From Amoebidium appalachense (taxonomy: Eukaryota; Ichthyosporea): a DNA stretch of 64,000 nucleotides. How positions within the stretch are numbered: the stretch's first letter is position 1; every line of letters starts with the position of its first letter. Under the pieces are notes generated by a model, which was not told where the DNA came from, searched no databases, and saw nothing but the letters and a program-made list of their open reading frames with translations. Position numbers and translations under genes: made by a program. The stretch is taken from NCBI GenBank assembly GCA_963693365.1, contig CAVNZM010000003.1, positions 3,968,001 to 4,032,000 on the forward strand, in the 5' to 3' direction. Below are positions 41,260 to 64,000 of this stretch, piece by piece.

Positions 41260-41345
41260 AACCAATCATCGCGTTGTGGCTCACAATTTTGCGCAAACCT
41301 ATTACGTCATAGTGCGCTTTTAGCCAATCTAACATCAATACCCGA
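41260..41345 (+). promoter_or_regulatory. Candidate promoter of the AlbA_2/NB-ARC gene: CCAAT boxes and CRE-like site
   Basis: CAACCAATCATCGCG at about 41259, TTACGTCATAGTGCGC at about 41301 (core matches a CRE/ATF half-palindrome) and TTAGCCAATCTAAC at about 41320 lie 60-170 bases before a putative untranslated first exon (about 41360-41492). No TATA box is obvious. These are pattern matches only. Confidence 0.4.
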
Positions 41346-41359
41346 ACCAGTGCGCATTT

Positions 41360-41877
41360 CTCTCTGTGCTGCTTGGTTCAGCTGCGTGTTCAGCTGAATT
41401 CTTAGTTCAGCCTTCGCCAGCTTCAGCGCCCTTCGTTGCAGTTCTTTTTTTTTTGGCATGAAATTTCGAAAGATTCGAAGATCAAAGAAATAGTGAGTAA
41501 GGAGATGATGAATATTGACATGCGCACATACAAGACTCTCTTTTTCTGGTGGTATGTAGACGCCCCCCTATTTGCCATTTATGCTGTTATTTTGATTGCT
41601 GAAGAGCTCTACGTGAGGAGGAGACGACGGACTTGCACACCGATGCTCGGTTCTTTTTGTTTCCGTATGCACATCCATGCATATTCGCGTCTGACATAGA
41701 GACACTATTGTCTTCTCGATAACAGTGTTCAATCGCCTTATTTTCAAGGTCGCAAGTGACCCAGTTCTTTTTGTCAAGACTAACTTTGAGACTATAGGAG
41801 TAGTTGTGACCTCGCAGTGGAAAACACTCACTAATTCGCTTATGAGTCGTTCATCTTTCAGGATAGTCTTCAAAAAA
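41360..41877 (+). other. Putative 5' UTR exon and intron with an upstream ORF
   Basis: A GTGAGT donor at 41493 and a TTTCAG acceptor ending at 41861 would remove an intron and leave the main ATG at 41878. The first exon carries a short upstream ORF, MKFRKIRRSKK then stop (ATG at 41458), whether or not the intron is spliced. The region upstream of 41878 in the main frame is closed by this stop, which supports 41878 as the start. Confidence 0.4.
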
Positions 41878-61265
<19,388 letters not shown>

Positions 61266-61665
61266 TATGTATTTTTTAACTTTTCTTGAATCATTGGCTT
61301 TTTAAGTTGGGGTAGGTGGATTGGTGGGGGTATGGGTGAGGGAGGTGGAGGGAGGAGGGGGCGGGGGGGAAGGTTGGGATGAGACTTGGGCACAAAACAA
61401 CAAGAGTAAAGGCCATGTTCGTTCTTTCACACGTGTTTGTTTTGATTGTAGTAGGGAAATTGTTCTGATTAAAGCTGTTTGTTGCTGTTGGAATGAAGTG
61501 TGTGTGGAGGCAAAGTTACGCTTGTAAGAGTTTCTGGCATATGCACGTGATGTGTGTGTACACCATATACCGAGAGAAGTGCTCGCAAGCGGACATGCAC
61601 GTACATGACCACACACACGCTTGACCACACACGCTCGACCACACCAACACGCGCACACGCGCGCG

Positions 61666-61756
<91 letters not shown>

Positions 61757-62295
61757 ATACATACACGCGCGCGCGCACACACACGCACAACCACAAAAAC
61801 ACATTACAATCATACACGTGTGACTCATGCACCATTCCTACCACTCCAATTGTAGTTACAAATTTATATTGGGTAGAAAGTTTGATTGAAAGGGCCACGG
61901 TGCGTGGTGAAAAGCATTGGTTGATTCATTAATGTTAGAGGAAAATTTCAACGGTTAAAATCCCGTGAAGTTAAAGTGACTTCAAAACTGTAACCTGTGT
62001 TTAAAGATATAAAAATTTGTACGTAGATAATTGCCAGATCCATATCCAAGTAGGTCTCTGTTGTCTTTAATTAAAGGGTATAAATTGTGCTAAAGATAGC
62101 TCTCTTTGTGATGTAGTAGCAATTTAGTACCCCAAAAAAACACGCCTTTTTTTTTGTGTTCCATCCATACATGAAGCAAATGAAGAAATTTATGCACGAG
62201 CCTGTATACACCTACGTAAAGCTGTGTGTATTCATGATGCGATAGTGAGAGGGAAGGGATGTGGTTGCAACATGTGACAATAGCAATGGTCGGAA

Positions 62296-62341
<46 letters not shown>

Positions 62342-62823
62342 AGAGAGAGAGAGGGAGAGAGGGAGAGAGGGAGAGAGAGAGACTCTAAGAGAGAGAGATA
62401 GATAGATAGAGGTAGAGAAGCCTTAATCTGAATGCAGCGCAATTCAGTATGAACTCAGGAGAATTTCCATTTTTACCCGCCTTCCTCCCCCCAAAAAAAG
62501 AAGAAGAAGAAGAAGAAAAGGGGGAAAGTTACGTGGTGGCCCGAAAGATGGGGGTGGAGAAGGGGGGGGGGGGGGGGATGGTTTCCTGAGTTTGTTGTGT
62601 GTAGCAGGTGTGTCTGTCACAGAAAAAACTACGGGGTGTGTGGTGAGAGCGTGGGTAGGGAGGTTTAAAGGATCGTAGGGCTGGTGGTGGCTGGGGAAGG
62701 AGGGGGGAGGGGGTGGGGAGAAGGGGGGGGGGGGGGGGGGGGGGAGGGGGGAAAGGCAAGGCAGCCGGGATGAAAGGCAGGATTTGAAATGATGGAGCGT
62801 CTGGAGACATGGTTTTTGAAATT
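61266..62823. other. 3' flank of the fusion gene; repeats and unique sequence
   Basis: ATTAAA at about 61469 could serve as a poly(A) signal. (AC)n fills 61672-61750. 61800-62280 is unique sequence without a visible gene. A G run of about 46 at 62299-62339 is followed by (GA)n-type purine sequence, and more G-rich sequence lies at 62555-62750. Confidence 0.4.
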
Positions 62824-63036
62824 TCAAACAGTCTGTGCGAATATATTTCGGGTTGTGTTGATCCCTAGAGGTGGCCACACTAAGGGCCCAGTGATCACCA
62901 CATTCTGTCCCACAATCACAGCCGCTTCTTTGTGCATTCTCCACCAGCCGATTTCAATTCCTGTCAGTTGGGTGACTGCCCAGACAAATGCTGCCACTAC
63001 GGTGGTTGCATCAGATTCCTTCTCATTGTCACTCAT
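62824..63036 (-). CDS. Candidate exon of an unknown minus-strand gene
   Basis: Reading from ATG 63036: MSDNEKESDATTVVAAFVWA, then VTQLTGIEIGWWRMHKEAAV and IVGQNVVITGPLVW, stop at 62824. Composition is protein-like (a mix of hydrophobic strands and acidic start) and quite unlike the repeat readings around it. An AATTCAG acceptor lies just upstream (about 63050). No family is recognised; it could be an exon rather than a whole small protein. Confidence 0.35.
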   Translation of the reverse strand: MSDNEKESDATTVVAAFVWAVTQLTGIEIGWWRMHKEAAVIVGQNVVITGPLVWPPLGINTTRNIFAQTV

Positions 63037-63361
63037 CTCAATCGCTGAATTGAAGAGCCCGTCACCATATTCCCTCCCCTCTCCTCCCCCTTCCCCCCCC
63101 CCCCCCCCCCTCCCCCCAACCCCGTCACTATATCCCCCTCCCCTCCCCCAGCCTCCCCTCCCCCCCCCCCCTCCCTCTCCTTCCTCCCCTCCACAACCCC
63201 CCAGCCCCTATCCCCACCCCCCGAGTTTCTCGTATCATCCTCCTCCCCATCGCAACAAACTTTTCTTCCTGCTCCCCACTAACCGTTTCCAAACAATTTG
63301 CACAATTATAAGGTCAAGTACAAACTCCAAATCCTCCCCCATCCCCCCTCCCCCCCTCCCC

Positions 63362-63405
<44 letters not shown>

Positions 63406-63592
63406 ACGCACGCACGCACGCACGCATGCACGCACGCACACACGCACGCAAGCACGCTCGTACGCTCACGCACACACACACACACACACAACACACGCGC
63501 GGTTTGCCACCTTGTCCCCCACCCTTTCGTGTTTTTGAAGGTTGATTCATCAATCAGTAAGATATAATCCCCCTAGGCCTCCCCCCCCCCCC

Positions 63593-63669
<77 letters not shown>

Positions 63670-63821
63670 CATATGAAAACACGCACACACGCACACCCAC
63701 ACACACACAACAGAGACATGTGGATGCTCAAGTTTGGCCAAGGTATCAAATTATATTTTGCGCTACCTATGCAGGTCTTTTTTATATACTATCTAATCAT
63801 GGCATGAAAAGAAGGACCTCC

Positions 63822-63855
<34 letters not shown>

Positions 63856-64000
63856 AGGGGTGGGGGGGCGGGGGGCATCTCGTTGCCGTAGGGAAAGGGC
63901 CGGGGGGGGGGGGGGGGGGGGGGGGAGAGTCGATGATCACGATCCTAGTTAACGATCATCACCTCGGGGTGTTTTTCGTTGGAAAATAAACACTAAGGGA
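63037..64000. other. Repeat-rich right edge
   Basis: C-rich blocks at 63070-63240, (CA)n with CACG variants at 63362-63490 and (CA)n at 63598-63668, then G runs at 63823-63853 and 63903-63926. No gene is recognised. Confidence 0.6.

Larger units (their letters stand above)
38344..41359. other. Intergenic with inverted repeats and weak exon candidates
   Basis: A short (AC)n lies at 38543-38565. A roughly 57-base direct duplication at 39203-39310 contains GGCATCCTTATGTCATG twice. Hairpin-forming sequence occurs at 39379-39497 and 39647-39724. A minus reading at 40287-40130 (MRPRNLSFHIGTNLQWSRR, then KLIENFEKEYGKSKK) is protein-like and followed by a C-rich stretch, and a candidate 23-base exon lies at 40465-40443; neither can be linked to a gene. 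Confidence 0.35.

Overview
This is a window of a eukaryotic nuclear genome. Genes are cut into short exons (25-250 bases) with GT-AG introns, and the introns are stuffed with long mono-, di- and tetranucleotide repeats. Almost all long open frames (Cys-Val, Thr-His, poly-Pro and poly-Gly readings) are translations of those repeats and are not genes. Gene content (an SNRK-type LKB1-family kinase, a TBC1D22 RabGAP, a DEK_C-domain protein, a Schlafen-type AlbA_2 domain) fits an animal or a unicellular relative of animals (holozoan). I cannot name the species.

Layout: 616-6135 (-) SNRK-like kinase, open at the left edge; 6136-7560 repeat-poor upstream region with CCAAT-type boxes; 7562 to about 14700 (-) one or two poorly known genes that include a DEK_C domain and a coiled coil; 14700-16500 intergenic; 16506-31090 (+) complete or nearly complete TBC1D22; 33200-36000 (-) degenerate non-LTR retrotransposon; 37552-38343 (+) intronless coiled-coil gene of unknown function; 38344-41360 intergenic with inverted repeats and CCAAT/CRE-like motifs; 41360-61265 (+) a 21-exon gene joining a Schlafen AlbA_2 nuclease-type domain to an NB-ARC (NLR/STAND) ATPase; 61266-64000 mostly repeats with one candidate minus-strand exon.

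The exon chains were built by hand. They are supported by splice-phase agreement: the 21 coding exons of the AlbA_2/NB-ARC gene sum to exactly 2700 bases (899 residues plus stop), and the 14 TBC1D22 exons also close in frame. The main novelty is the AlbA_2/NB-ARC fusion, which keeps the E-x4-E-F-K spacing of Schlafen nucleases and all main NB-ARC motifs, so it could be an innate-immune or stress switch that controls an RNA-cleaving domain. This is inference.

A second theme is genome dynamics. In three genes, short copies of exon/intron borders (splice site plus the first or last coding bases) have been tandemly duplicated into the neighbouring intron. A tRNA-like SINE-type repeat and a second short family both end in poly(C), and every dated copy lies in the sense orientation of its host gene. 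Poly(C) runs are nearly always followed by poly(A) or poly(T) in a fixed polarity.
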